DNA of 64,000 nucleotides from Rotaria sp. Silwood1 (lineage: Eukaryota; Rotifera; Eurotatoria; Philodinida; Philodinidae). Every line of letters starts with the position of its first letter. The stretch's first letter is position 1. The notes beneath the pieces were generated by a model. The model saw only the letters and a list, made by a program, of their open reading frames with translations, was not told the origin of the DNA and did no database searches. This document shows positions 48,510 to 60,919 of this stretch, piece after piece. The stretch is from the NCBI GenBank assembly GCA_905250075.1, contig CAJNOP010000660.1, forward strand, positions 47,675-111,674, written 5' to 3'. Position numbers and translations under genes: made by a program.

Positions 48510-49669
48510 GAGTGAGTTTCTGAGAGACTCAGACATCGACGATGGAGTGATATCTCAGAATTGGCTGCTTTTTTATGTGTTGTGGGGCATGATGAGTTAT
48601 ATATTTTCTGAAAGTTTCAGCTCAATCGGATGTATTTCTGAAGAGAAACCCTCAAAATACAGATAAATCTTTTATCCTATTTTTTTATTTATTTTTTGAG
48701 AAAATTTATAATTTTTTCCAATAAGTCGACTTTTTTAATTTCAAGTTCTAGTTTTTTTCAGGCATGCTTAGTCATTAGTTGTGCTATCGAGAACAAAAAA
48801 TCAGAAGTTTTTCTGGAACACATGAATAGTATGGACTTACCCAAGAGAAGACCTATCTATATGTTTTTGTCCATTTTTGCGACAAAAGTCACCAAAATGT
48901 CGACCGATCGCGTTCAATGTCACAATAACAGGGCGCTCTGGAATTTTTACCATAGATAGAACTCATCAAGCTCTATCATCTGACATAATCAGCTTCCCAT
49001 TTCGGAATCAAAAATAGGCCTTTTAATGTTCAATTCTCTTTTTTAGCTATTGAAAGTATAGCTATCTAAGAACAGCATACATCGACTTGAAAAAAAGTCT
49101 ATTATTGACTAATTTGTTGACTGTTTTATACAGCATCATATACCGAGTATCGCCTGAAATTTCCAGGTCGATGCCTCAAATATAAAGGCCAAAATCTTCA
49201 CAATACTAAGAGTGCGTAGCCTTAACTTTCGCTGTCATGTGATATGATGACTGGCATAGCGTCGATGGCTGGCAGAATACTCCGAATGTATACCGATGGT
49301 AAGGACAGATGACGTCGCTGTCATTAAACATCGGGAACGCCTATTCGATGCCTAAATCTGGGTTATGCTGCTAGACATTTGCATCAAGAGCCGATAATGA
49401 GACTAATTGTTGAGAAATATCGTCTCTTTTGCCTCCAAACATACTGCATTTTCCTCTACTATGAAAAATACATTCGAAGAAGTTTGTGGACGACGCCATG
49501 CAAAATATTTTTGGAAACGAAAATCAATGACTATTATTATTTCTTACAGCAGTACGCTTAAGCTTGATGCCTATCACAAAATTCGACAATTAACATCCTG
49601 AGTATTCGTATTTCTGAAGCAGCAAACTGAATTGTTACAAGCCAATCAAGGCTCTCGATTGTTTTTGAG

Positions 49670-50100
49670 AGTGGGAGGGGGGGCTAAAAATTTTTTTTAT
49701 GTTGCCAGACACTTCAAAAAAACTTGGCAGACAGTCACTTATTTTTTCGTGAACTTCCCGATTTTTCATGAAAAGTGATGGCCAGGAGCGAGGAGGGGGA
49801 TGAGTAGCGCGACGAAGATATTCCTACCCCCCCCCCCCCNNNNNNNNNNNNNNNNNNNNNNNNNNNNNNNNNNNNNNNNNNNNNNNNNNNNNNNNNNNNN
49901 NNNNNNNNNNNNNNNNNNNNNNNNNNNNNNNNNNNNNNNGGCTAAAATTTTTTTATTTTGCCAGACACTTCAAAAAAACTTGGCAGACAGTCATTTATTT
50001 TTTCGTGAACTTCTCGATTTTTCATGAAAAGTGATGACCAGGAGCGAGGGTGGGGGGTAGCGCGACGAAGATACCTCTACCCCCCTCCAGGACTAAGTAA
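49670..50100. repeat. Tandem unit with poly-G/poly-C ends, broken by an assembly gap
   Basis: A unit of about 160 bases occurs on both sides of the gap: GGCTAAAATTTTT, CCAGACACTTCAAAAAAACT, GGCAGACAGTCA, AAAAGTGATGRCCAGGAGCG, GTAGCGCGACGAAGATA, then a C run. Copy 1 spans about 49680-49839 and copy 2 about 49940-50090. More units may be collapsed in the gap. Confidence 0.75.
49840..49939. other. Assembly gap (100 N)
   Basis: A fixed 100-N placeholder within the tandem unit. A long C run on its left edge probably caused the break. Confidence 0.99.
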
Positions 50101-51605
50101 AATTTTCGGAAAAGTTGTCTAAAAACAAGAATTTTTCACCACTAATATTAACACGTGATCAGTCGACTGTAGCCAGATTGGGGGAGGGGGGCTACCCCAC
50201 ACATCGAGAGCCCTGAAGCCAATACTGTAAGTTGTGTGTTTTTGAATGTGCGTTGGGTTTATATAATAACATTGTTGATTCCTTTTTGCTTTGATCTCCA
50301 GACTATATTCTTCAAAAAAGGAAAACAACATACACTCTCTCTTAGAAACGACAAGCAACACAGTTTATATTCTCCTCTTTTAACACATACCATTTCTCAC
50401 ATATAGTCACATTTCAACGAGGTTTCTTTTTTTCCCAGAGAAGGATATATTGAAAGACAAAAGAAGCGAAGAGATCCGAAAAAAAAGTAAAGAGCGCAGT
50501 ATGTGCCAAGCCAAAAAAGATAGAACAATATATACATCAAAAAAAGGAGGAATAAAACAGTATAGTTAAATATGTGTGATGGTCGATGGCCATGACCGAC
50601 ACAAACTGCATACAAGAAATTATGCATAAGTAACCAACACGCAGAAGTGACATGGTAATCAATATTGTAGTGAGGTTTCTGCAGGATGCGTGTAATTATG
50701 TGATGATACCATTTAACTAACATCACATGGGTAATTTCCTATGCAGGTAGTTTCATCAATATTCGTTTGAAATGAGACAATTAGTCGAAGAATATATTGC
50801 CTTTCATTAGAAAATATCAAGCTCTTAATTCCAAAGCCAGAGAAAAAGTTAGCTGAGAAAAATGAGCAAGTTTTTATCAGAAAAAAAACTCATTAGTATT
50901 GTGAAGATTTTGGCCTTTATATTTGAGGCATCGAGCTGGAAATTTCAGGCGATACTCGGTATATGATGCTGTATGAAACAGTCAACAAATTAGTCAATAA
51001 TAGACTTTTTTTTTCAAGTCGATGTATGCTGCTCTTAGATAGCTATACTTTCAATAGCTAAAAAAGAGAATTGAACATTAAAAGGCCTATTTTTGATTCC
51101 GAAATGGGAAGCTGATTATGTCAGGTGATAGAGCTTGATGAGCTCTATCTATGGTAAAAATTCCAGAGCGCCCTGTTGTTATGACATTGAACACGATCGG
51201 TCGACATTTTGGTGACTTTCGTCGCAAAAATGGACAAAAACATATAGATAGGTCTTCTTTTGTGTAAGTCCGTACTATTCATGTGTTCCACAAAAACTTC
51301 TGATTTTTTGTTCTCGATAGCACAACTAATGAATAAGCATGCCTGAAAAAAAAAACTAGAACTTGAAATTAAAAGCGTCGACTTATTGGAAAAAATTATA
51401 AATTTTCTCAAAAAATAAATAAAAAAATAGGATAACAAAACAACCTATCCATATTTTGAGGGTTTCTCTTCAGAAATACATCCGATTGAGCTGAAACTTT
51501 CAGAAAATATATAACTCATCATGCCCCACAACACATAAAAAAGCAGCCAATTCTGAGATATCACTCCATCGACGATATCTGAGTCTCTCAGAAACTCACT
51601 CTTAA

Positions 51606-52679
51606 TTGATTTTATTTATTTTATCATAATTCATTTAAGATTGATCTTCAATTATTAATATTTAGTTAAAGTATTCAGTAATAATATGTGTTGCGCCTCT
51701 TTATTCCTTCCTTAGACATCATTGAAAGAATGAAATTTAAGATATTGCGCTTCTGCTCATAAGTATTTGTGAAATACAATGTATGTATTTCAAGTTAACA
51801 GTGTAATAACATATGAAAGTAATATCGTATAATCGTTAGTAACAGTATTTTGATAGAAAAATAGTTGTTTTATATTTAAAAGAACATTGTCAATTGATTC
51901 GTCATCATCAAAAACATCAGTAATGATAATTTAAAAAATATTTTACACAAGGTAAAATTGACAAAAACTCGATCAAATACCGTTAGTATTTTGCTCATAA
52001 CCTTTGAACGAATCGAGATAAAAATTTCGACCTTTCGTAGATCTCTAGAGCTTGAGTTGGCGGTTCTAGTCCACACCTCAAAGTTTAAAATTGATCCCAT
52101 CTTCATAGAGCAATAGGCTACTCTTTCAATGAGACCATGGATCACTAGTTATTAATGAAATGAATCTCAACAATTTTATATGGATAGATGCGTCAGATAT
52201 GTCTCTTTCCAATGGTGAAAACCGCAGCTTTTTATCTTATACCTATCAAAAGTTATTCAAAAAATACCCACCCACCCTTTTTTTTGGAATGGGCAGTAAT
52301 ATTGAAATTCTACTTGCAATCAATAGTTAATATTTTCAAGTAATGCATTGATTTCTCACATACATAAATGAGCAGCATAATCAACTGTACAAACTTCGAT
52401 AAATCGAATAAACATCTTAAGATATTTTGTTTTTGTTTTTCGGTTGACTCTTTATGAAATTATTCATCGGGAGACACAATGCACTTACATATTTTATCAA
52501 AGTTTTCCTTTTAACAAAAATTTTTTTATTAAAAGAAAAGATTTTTATAATAAAATCTTTACTTTATAATCAATAGCATTACGTTCTAGAATATTTTAAG
52601 GAAGCATGTTTTAGCTATCAATGCTGTAAATACTTTAATATCATGACATGTTGTTAAGATCGATGACAATAAAACTAAT
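51606..52679. other. Accessory DNA without recognised genes
   Basis: AT-rich, with one locally GC-richer part (51940-52290) whose style (CGACCTTTCGTAGATCTCTA) resembles arms of the window's foldback elements. No mirrored partner was found. No exon was seen. Confidence 0.35.
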
Positions 52680-53775
52680 AATTATTATCTTCACTTGCGA
52701 GGAAACATATTTGAGTGCCATTCCTGAGAAGAAGTTTAAAATCATTCTATTTTGATACAAATCATGATGAATATCTCTAATATCAATGTCTTAGCTGCTT
52801 TCATTTAGATATGAAAAAATGAGAGCATCAAATTTTTTCATTGTTATATCCATTTCTATTATCATAGCTATACTATTTTTCACTTGTATAAGATTTGCAT
52901 GAAAGAACAATTTTATTTTGAGAGTATCTGTCAAAAATGATCAAGATTCGACATATGAGAGACATTTATTGGTCACAAATAATGACATCATGTGTGTGTT
53001 TTTCAACGTCTCTTGTTGCTTTTAATATTACATGGTCATTAGAAATACTTTGAATGGTCATCAACACAAACATCAATATCGTCCTGCATTAGAGAAAATA
53101 GTTTGTAAGTGACGATATACAGTCGAAAAGAGTACACCTACGAATTTTTACACAGTGGTCATGAACGAGCAACTGCTTACAACATATCTAACATGTAATT
53201 GAGGCCATCTTACATAGATCGATACAAACATAATACTCACTATAATAATATACAAATTTCATAAGATAGAATATGATGATCATGAAATAATCCGAAAACT
53301 AGAAGATTTTCATATCGAAATATTAATTGATTTTACTTAAAACCAAGTGAAATAATAGCAGATTGGCCTTCGCTTTGCTTAGGTTACTAAAGGAACAGAT
53401 GGTCATTTCTATTAGTCGACATAAAAATTATTATTCAGCATGCTTGGTCCGAAAGTATAGATGTGATACTGTTATCTGTGACTGATAAATGTCTCTTCTA
53501 TGTCGAATCTCGCTTATTTTCAATAGATGCTCTCAAAAAAAAAAATTATTCTTTTATACAAATCTTATACAAGTGAAAAATAGTATAGCTATGGTAATAG
53601 AAATCGATATAAAAAGAAAAAAGTTTGATTCTCTCATTTTTTTCATATCTAAATAAGAGCAGCTAAGACATTGATGTTAGATATATTCACCATGATCTCT
53701 ATCAAATAGAATAGTTTTAAACTTCTTCTCAGAGAGGGCACTCAAATATGTTCCATCGTTAGTGATAATACTTAC
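52680..53775. mobile_element. Inverted-repeat element with diverged ~290 bp arms
   Basis: The left arm (about 52680-52975) contains ACATATTTGAGTGCC, TGAGAAGAAGTTTAAAA, TTAGCTGCTTTCATTTAGAT and TTTTTCACTTGTATAAGATT. The right arm (about 53465-53775) carries their complements in the reverse order with many mismatches. The inner 490 bases have no recognisable gene. Divergence of the arms suggests an older insertion than the one at 48.5 kb. Confidence 0.7.
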
Positions 53776-56536
53776 GTAGATATATATGTACAAATAAATA
53801 TAACCAAGTTATTTAGCATAATTCAAATAGTTGATTAATATTTCATAATATTCTCTGTATAGTTAAAAATTCGTTAAAAAAAGAATTTACTAAATTCAAA
53901 TTAAATAGATAAATATATTGTATATTTTACAGTAGATAATGTTCATAATATTCTTGTACATGTACATAAAAAAAGAACAATATTAATGTTTTCAATATGT
54001 TAAAAGGTAAATATAGTTTCTGTTCATTATGAATAACTATCTAATACGTAATTAGAACTCTATATAGCAAGTTACGCAACTCACTAAACAGAATGAATTC
54101 CAAGATACTCGAGTCATAATCTGTTAATCTGTGATAGAAATACAACTGTTACAATGAGGATGTGGGAATTGTAAAGAATTATACTAAAGATTTGAAGATA
54201 GATTATAGTATTTACAGATTTTATTTATTATCGACACTAGTGATGTGTTTTTGTTTCTATGTACAATGGGTTTTATCAACATGCATCAATAATATCTATT
54301 TTGGAATATCTCTTCTGTTTTGTATTGAAAAACTACACCCATTCGAAGTTGAGCGGTGCCTAGATTATGTTTGGATGTATTCAATTGTAGTCGTTTAAGT
54401 ACTATCATCAATTTCAAACGTTAAGAGACTTATCTTTTTGTAAACTAAATTGATCATTATAATCTATGTTTTCTCAAATCATTTGTATGAAAATAAAACG
54501 TTGAGAATCATGCACTTTTAAGAATAAAATACCATGTTACTAATAGACACAAGATGGTATCAATTGATTAAGAAACAGATGGATTATCTTGAAAATTTAA
54601 AATAAATATCGTTTTAATTAAATATATTTTTATTGAATCGACATATACTTACTTCATATAAGATCTTCATTAGAGATGTGTAAGGTACGCTTTAGATATG
54701 TGAAACAAGTTTCTAAACAATTTTCTCTGGAAAATTTCCTGAAAACTGTCTAATAGTGTATTTCAATTTCATCGAAATTTTCATTCTAACATGTTTATGA
54801 GGTACAAGAGATATTAGATCTATAGTTTAACATACAATGTCGATATTTATCCTTTCATACTCCAACATTAAACTAATGAATTTGATTACTTATTTGTCAA
54901 AACAATAGAAAATTGCGCTGAATTTTAGCCAAGTTCTTTTTTTTTACATTTCATCAAAGTTCCTTGTTCTTTTGAAATAAATTTTACAGAAAAATAAACT
55001 TTTGTTAAGAAATTAATACAATTTCCTATTATTTTGAAAAGCCGAGGATCATATTTATTTGCTTAATATTCGGTTCTGAAGAAGTAACTGTTGACATTAT
55101 ATAACAAACTATTGATCTGAAGTCCCATTATCCAATATACATGTTAGAAGAAACATAATATCAATTGAACTAAACTATATTATTATATATTTTTTTCGGA
55201 AAATTTTCTAAAAAAAAACAATTAACTTAGAAAAAAGATTTATTTTGAATAATAATTATTACATGAAAATGCTTTCTAACTCAGTCTGTTTCAATTCGAA
55301 AAAAATCAACAATTGGCAAGTATTATATTTTCAGATATTTAGAACTATAATTATACTTCTCCCATTAGAGGATGAATGATAAAATGAAATTTTAATCTAT
55401 TGAATTTATTTTGTATCACAAGCAAATTCAATTTTTTCTAAGAATTCTACTAATGATATACTTTTTTTTTTACTAATATGACTTGTATTATTTATATTCA
55501 CAATTATTTCTATCATTGTTCTAAGAACATTTTTGCTTTATTTTAATTATTAATTACAAAGGAATCCAAATGGCAATAACAATATTAACAAAGAATTAGT
55601 TCAAATGATTCTTATCTTCAAAAAATTATTTTATTTAATTAAAACAATAAATAGTCAGTTATCAACAGTAATGAAAACAATTTTCATCAAATTTTATTGA
55701 AGAAAATTTCATTTTATTTAACAATAAAATTGTAAAACTTTGAAGATTTTTATTTGTTGAATTGATGAAAATATTTTTCAAATAATATTACATATCTAGA
55801 CGATATTTGAATACAAGAAACATTCATTATTGTGTCAAATATTCTATTGTTCTTTGTTTAATTAGAGAAGTAAAAATCATATTTGCAGTTACTAAATTTC
55901 ATGTATCAGCAATTTCATTTGAAATTTATTTTTTTAAATAAATTTAAAATCTATATGAAAAATACTAAGTAAACCATTCGCTGATATGTATTAGAAAAAT
56001 CTTTCTTAGGAAGAAATGAGAAATTCAGGAGATTCTCTTTCTATTCAAAAGCCATATGGAAAAGATATAGATTAAGAATAAAATCCTTTATATAAAAAGT
56101 GAAGGAACAGTTGATTAGAAACTAGAAAGTTCAAATTTTATAATTCACTCAAAACATGAATATATTCCAACTGAATCAGCATGAATTTGACATGCTATTT
56201 TATGTATCGAAAGAAGTTATCGCACAAAAAAAAGGCTGAAAAAAGAAGTAACACTTTATTGACCATTAAATTTTTATCAAAATTAGATGAATAAGTATTA
56301 TGCTTTTGGTTTTTTTTATTCGATATTATTAATCTTACATTGGCAATGTATGATAATCTTCGATTGAATATTACTTTTATATAGTTGACGATATTTATTC
56401 GTCTATAGACAAGTCTGATATATATATATATGCACACTCAATATAATGATCAATTGAAGTAATTGTGGAATAATTAAACATAAATGAGAAACTATTCATT
56501 TGAGTTATTCAGCCATTGTACATAGTAATAGAACTA
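53776..56536. other. Accessory AT-rich DNA without recognised genes
   Basis: Both strands were scanned. Short open frames at 54162-54398 and 56195-56437 lack family marks. A stretch near 54790-54900 (GATCTATAGTTTAACATACA) is a diverged relative of the palindrome arm at 56537-57234. Confidence 0.35.
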
Positions 56537-57236
56537 ATGTCCATTTCAAAATATAATGTCCGTCGCCATTTTTTGAATAATTCGAGAACGCAAACAGCTA
56601 GAGACCTGCGGATTTCACCAATCGATAAATAAGACAGGGGGACGTCTTTTTCTCAGGTAATGTGTAAGGCGAAATCCTTGTAAAACTAGTCATCTCTGAA
56701 AAATATGAAAAAGAATGCATGAAAATGACCTGCCATCCAGATGAAATTTGATTTTGACCTTTGATTTAGATAGAGAAACTTGAGATCTATAGTTCAAGAT
56801 ACAATGCACTTTCTTACTTTTCCTTCCATTTTCATCGAAATGTCCAGCTATTATGATAAAACTGCAAAAACATAGTAAAAAATAATTAAAATTCTCTATT
56901 ATTTGTGCATGTAAATAGATGGTTCCATTTGGTCAACGATAGCATGCAATAAGAAAAGTATTTACATTCTATCTTGAACTATAGATCTCAAGTTCCTCTA
57001 TCTAAATCAAAGGTCAAAATCAAATTTCATCTGGATGGCAGGTCATTTTCATGCATTCTTTTTCATATTTTTCAGAGATGACTAGTTTTACAAGGATTTC
57101 GCCTTACACATTACCTGAGAAAAAGATGTCCCCCTGTCTTATTTATCGATTGGTGAAATCCGCAGGTCTCTAGCTGTTTGCGTTCTCGAATTATTCAAAA
57201 AATGGCGACGGACATTATATTTTGAAATGGACATTA
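56535..57236. mobile_element. 698 bp palindromic MITE-like element with TA flanks
   Basis: The arms are about 265-280 bases and nearly identical. The left begins ATGTCCATTTCAAAATATAA and the right ends with the complement. TA occurs immediately outside both ends (56535-56536 and 57235-57236), as expected for Tc1/mariner-type insertion. The loop (about 56816-56965) is unrelated. High arm identity suggests recent insertion or gene conversion. No coding capacity. Confidence 0.82.
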
Positions 57237-58050
57237 GTACTCATTTAACAAATATCTAATCTGTTCAATCATCTACTATAAATGGAGAGGTCCCTGATTT
57301 AATGTTCAATGTAACTCTTGCATTATATATAACTCTATATAATACAAGAAGAAATCTTTTCATTATTAAGTCTATCTGTTTACGTTTATTTATACAAAAT
57401 CTTAGTGAAATTCTTCTCATCAATCAAGTAACATTGTAACTATTTGATTCTATCTATTAAATGAATGATATTATATATACAATAAAATATATTATTGTGT
57501 AATATCTTGATGAATCATTTTGTTATTAAGTGAGAGTCATGAAAGTATGAAGAAAAGATGTAAAACATAATATATCATTATTATAAATTTATTCGAAAAT
57601 TAAACCTTTTTATTGACTTGCTTGTTGAATAACTTCACATCGTTATTTAAAATCATGGATTATCGCAAGATAACTTTTTAAGCTCTGCTCTCACCATGAC
57701 TAAAACCAAGCAAGACATAACATTGAAGTGTAATATTCTGTGTAAAAAAATCTAAAATATTAATAAAAATTATTTGATTGCTTTTAAATTCAATATTTAT
57801 TATTTACATATTTTATTTTCAAAGCAAACTCTACAATTCATTCAATATATTAGAAAATAACACTCATTTTAAAATTTGAAAGAAAATCTATTTTTAATAG
57901 ATTCTTTTGGTTTAATAATTCAAACTATTATTGTTTCAATTACATTATTCAATTATTAATCGATATTAAATAGGATACGGTTGAAAAAAGATTTTCTCAA
58001 GATTTAACTTATCACTCTACTTTTTGTTTTATACTTCTGATCTCATTAAA
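57237..58050. other. AT-rich DNA without recognised features
   Basis: No exon or repeat structure was seen between the palindrome and the dispersed repeat at 58051. Confidence 0.35.
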
Positions 58051-58340
58051 AAAGCTGTTAGCGCAATCCCTTGCGGGATTAAAAATGTGAAACACGATGG
58101 ACCTATTGTTACTAATTAAATGGAAATCATTTTGTTCCATTTCCTTACGACACATTTGTAGCTGACCGTATATCTGATACTTTACAACTACAGTTTTTGT
58201 GTCACGGTCTATGATGGGTACCCGGGTTCTCTGTCACGGTCTGTGATGGGTATGAATTTTCTCTGTCACGATCTGTGGGGGGGGGGGGGGGGGGCCAAAA
58301 TTTCTTCCCTAAACACTTCAACACCCCTTTCAGATCGTGT
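58051..58340 (+). repeat. Dispersed repeat R1, copy 1, with hairpin, tandem 20-mers and poly-G
   Basis: The first about 170 bases match 63803-63972 in the same orientation at roughly 80 percent (by eye). They include GCTGTTAG, a small hairpin AATCCC-TTGC-GGGATT, AAACACGATGG and TAAATGGAAATC. Next come about three units of CTGTCACGGTCTGTGATGGG (58198-58276), then a run of about 19 G, then GGCCAAAATTTCTT and ACACTTCAA. The last words recall the poly-G linked unit at 49.7-50.1 kb. Confidence 0.7.
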
Positions 58341-58781
58341 TTCACAAAAAAGGTAATTATAATGCTAATCGAATCTCTGAACATGTCATATATGAAGATA
58401 CGAGTACGATAAATATTGTTACTTGTTCATGTGAACTAGGATACCGATAGATTCAATTTATTCTATTTGTTATCTTTGCACTTCTCAATGAAACATGATG
58501 CTCCTCGATGCAATCATTTAATTTTAGTTTCTTTGCTGAAGATGATCAGTTCTCTCATGAAGTAAGCTGAGTTCAATATTAAAAAAAAATGTTGGGCACA
58601 TGAATCAATAAAAATTTTTCTTTTTAAATATTCTTTTAAATTTTTATAAATTATATCAGAGAGTTCAGCAATATGTTAATACAGTTTTTCATAAAATTTA
58701 ATTTACAAATTAGCACTATTATGTTTTAAAATAAGCTATTAGTTCAGTTTCAGGAAGAGATTCATCATATTGAGAATTTGT

Positions 58782-59639
58782 TTATTGTTGTTGTTGTTCA
58801 GGTGAAGCATTATTAAAATATTTAGATTTTATTTTAAGTCGAGTAGGTGAACAGTTGCATGAAGAAATCGATGAAGTGCTGTTGATAGAGAACTTGCATG
58901 ATGGTGATGATGATGATGATGATGATGATGCTAATTTTCGTCGTTTACATGGTGGATCTTGATCGATATTGGTAGATGATACATCACTAAATGAAAAATA
59001 ATAAAATAAGCATTGATATTTTTAAATATGATTTGTTCAAAAGTTAAGTTGAAGCATAACTTCTACTTAGAGACTCATCAGTAGTTGACGATTTATTTTC
59101 ATTAAATAAACAATACACGGACACTTACTTGCTTATTCTTCGATAGTAGTTTAGTATCGTGTTCACCGGCTTTGTGTTTGTGACAATTTTATTTTTATAT
59201 GTTGGGCGTATTTAATTTATTTCACATCATTCTTTTCATGGAGTCTGGGCTTACTACAGGTTTTTTGTACAAAACTAAAAAAAATCAACATAAAAAATAT
59301 ATTTCCAAGATATAAATACTTTGCATAAGGATCTGATCGTAGAATTCTGTGTGCTTCATTCAATAGTTGAGCCACTGATGAAGAAAGAATAACTTTTTTA
59401 CATGTTGCAGAGTAAGTCTCCCATGAAATATTAAACTTTTTTAAATATTGATCTTGGAATTGATTGATGTCGCATATATTAATTGTTTTTGGCAATTTTT
59501 TTATGTATAAAATGCTGCTATTTTTACCTGCTATCATGCCATTCATTATTTTCATCAATAGACCATCAGTTACTAATTCGTCAATACTTGGTCGAATCAT
59601 ACAATAGTTATGCTTCAATGTCAATATTGAATTTGTGAC
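58782..59639 (-). CDS. Possible multi-exon gene of unknown function, model incomplete
   Basis: Two blocks on the minus strand look coding. The downstream block (58782-58986) is preceded by TTTAG and reads NIDQDPPCKRRKLASSS with an eight-Ser run, then CNCSPTRLKIKSKYF, ending in a short Gln run and a stop; CKRRKL looks like a nuclear localisation signal. The upstream block (59217-59639) follows TTTTAG and reads MIRPSIDELVTDGLLMKIMN, INQFQDQYLKKFNISWETYS and VAQLLNEAHRILRSDPYAKY. I could not find a phase-consistent junction between the blocks or the first exon. They may be one gene with an unseen small exon, or two. No family is recognised. Confidence 0.4.
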
Positions 59640-60287
59640 CTAAAATAACAAAAAAAAAACGATACAACTTAAGAATACTAAAAATGTAGACTAATTTTTA
59701 GTTTTTTTTCAATTCAACTCGTCAAGTAAACGCAGATTTTAGACAAGAAATTATCATTATTTTTTTTTGATTGATACTCATTAAATTTCGAGAAAATGAT
59801 TGAAAAATTGGTTTCATTTCAGATTCCAGATTTTTAATACTTTCTAATTCTATTTTTTAAAAATACATCATATGTTATATTTTAATATTTATCTATTTTG
59901 GAATAAAACTAATATCCCAAGATGAACGATATGAAAAAGATGTAATTGAGAAGATTATCGTTTTTTCTAGTACTTAATCAGAAAAGAATCCTTCTATTAG
60001 AAAAACTTGGTTGTCAAAAAGATATATATCATTAGTTGTCTTCATTTGTGTTGTTTGTAATTGACGGTTTGAAAATTTTTCAGGTAAATTTCTTTTCTTA
60101 ATATATTGAGTTCTTTTATCGATCAAAGATCAAATAATAATTAACAATTACTGTACTTTAATATGACATTCAAATAGCACTATACTTTATCGAAAATTAT
60201 TAATAAATATTATAACTTAATGCATACAAGTACACATGCATTTATAAATATGAAATATTTCCTCAGATAATTCTAGATGTTCTACCC
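59640..60287. other. AT-rich DNA, possibly holding the first exon of the 58782-59639 gene
   Basis: No exon could be fixed. Homopolymer T and A runs are common. Confidence 0.3.
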
Positions 60288-60485
60288 AGGTCGAAAAGGC
60301 ACGATCGTAAACGGTCGTATACAACGAAATACGCCTAGATTCGGTGGTCGTATACGATCGGGGCATACTCTGAACGTATTCGATCGCGTACGTCCTAATA
60401 CGATTAACGTATACGTTGCAAGTAAATGAATGTCGTACACGACTATCGTGTACGGTCGTAAATGGACCTAAGTTAGTCGTAACTT
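60288..60485. repeat. CpG-dense degenerate array of TCGTATACG/CGATCG words
   Basis: About 200 bases carry many overlapping CGTA, TACG, ATCG and CGAT words, including the palindrome TCGTATACGA near 60348 and CGATCGCGTACG near 60382. CpG is otherwise scarce in the window. The minus strand is open across it only because of this composition. It looks like a degenerate tandem repeat of a roughly 13-20 base unit. Confidence 0.6.
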
Positions 60486-60689
60486 GAGTCACTGAATTTC
60501 TTCCTTATACAGCTCTTCTATTGAATTCAGCAACTAGTCCGATGAAAAGCATCAATTAAAAAAATAATTTTTCTTTCAATTATTTAGATTATTTATAAGG
60601 ATAAATCTAATACTAAATATTTATTTATTAAAATAATTTGATTACATGTCTTCGGAGAATATCCCCGGAAACTCGATTATGTCCTAGGG

Positions 60690-60785
60690 TAAGAGGTATA
60701 TAGATATATAGGTATAGGAGGTATAGGAGATATAGGAGGTATAGGAGATATAGGAGGTATAGAAGGTATAGGAGATATAGTGGTG
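60690..60785 (+). repeat. GGTATAGGAGATATAGGA minisatellite
   Basis: Repeats of GGTATAGGA and GATATAGGA alternate as an approximately 18-base unit, with about five units and single-base variants. Confidence 0.9.
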
Positions 60786-60919
60786 CTTATATATACAGAT
60801 GCTAATCTGTTTGTTGCTTCATAATTGATATACGTTATTTGAAATACGCACGATCTCTGTAATCATTTTAAACATTAAGTACAATTAATTGGATATAAGA
60901 ATATATTTTTGCGTATCAG

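Larger units (their letters stand above)
48506..51605. mobile_element. 3.1 kb DNA element with ~700 bp terminal inverted repeats and TTAA flanks
   Basis: The left arm (48510 to about 49209) and right arm (about 50893 to 51601) are inverted copies with only scattered differences. Both start GAGTGAGTTTCTGAGAGACTC. TTAA lies just outside each end (48506-48509 and 51602-51605), consistent with a TTAA target duplication of the piggyBac type. The ends lack the usual CCY...RGG of that family, and a TA duplication one base inside is also formally possible. The middle contains polyG/polyC-bearing tandem copies and a sequence gap. I see no transposase, so it is probably non-autonomous, or its gene lies in the gap. 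The mirrored open frames at 48696-48959 and 51145-51438 come from the arms. Confidence 0.85.

Noticed and set aside
48696-51438. Two near-identical ~90-codon open frames, one on each strand (48696-48959 + and 51145-51438 -)
   Set aside because: They are the same sequence carried in the two inverted arms of the TTAA-flanked element. Composition is low-grade and there is no domain, so I treat them as by-products of the arms.
58051-58120. Possible hammerhead ribozyme in repeat R1 (CTGTTAG ... hairpin ... GAAAC)
   Set aside because: The core would need CTGATGA directly before the stem and GAAA directly after it. The first box differs at key bases and there is extra spacing after the stem, so a ribozyme is not supported.
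60217-60492. 91-codon minus-strand frame
   Set aside because: It is open because of the CpG-rich degenerate repeat, is Arg/Thr/Tyr-biased, and has no start context or domain.
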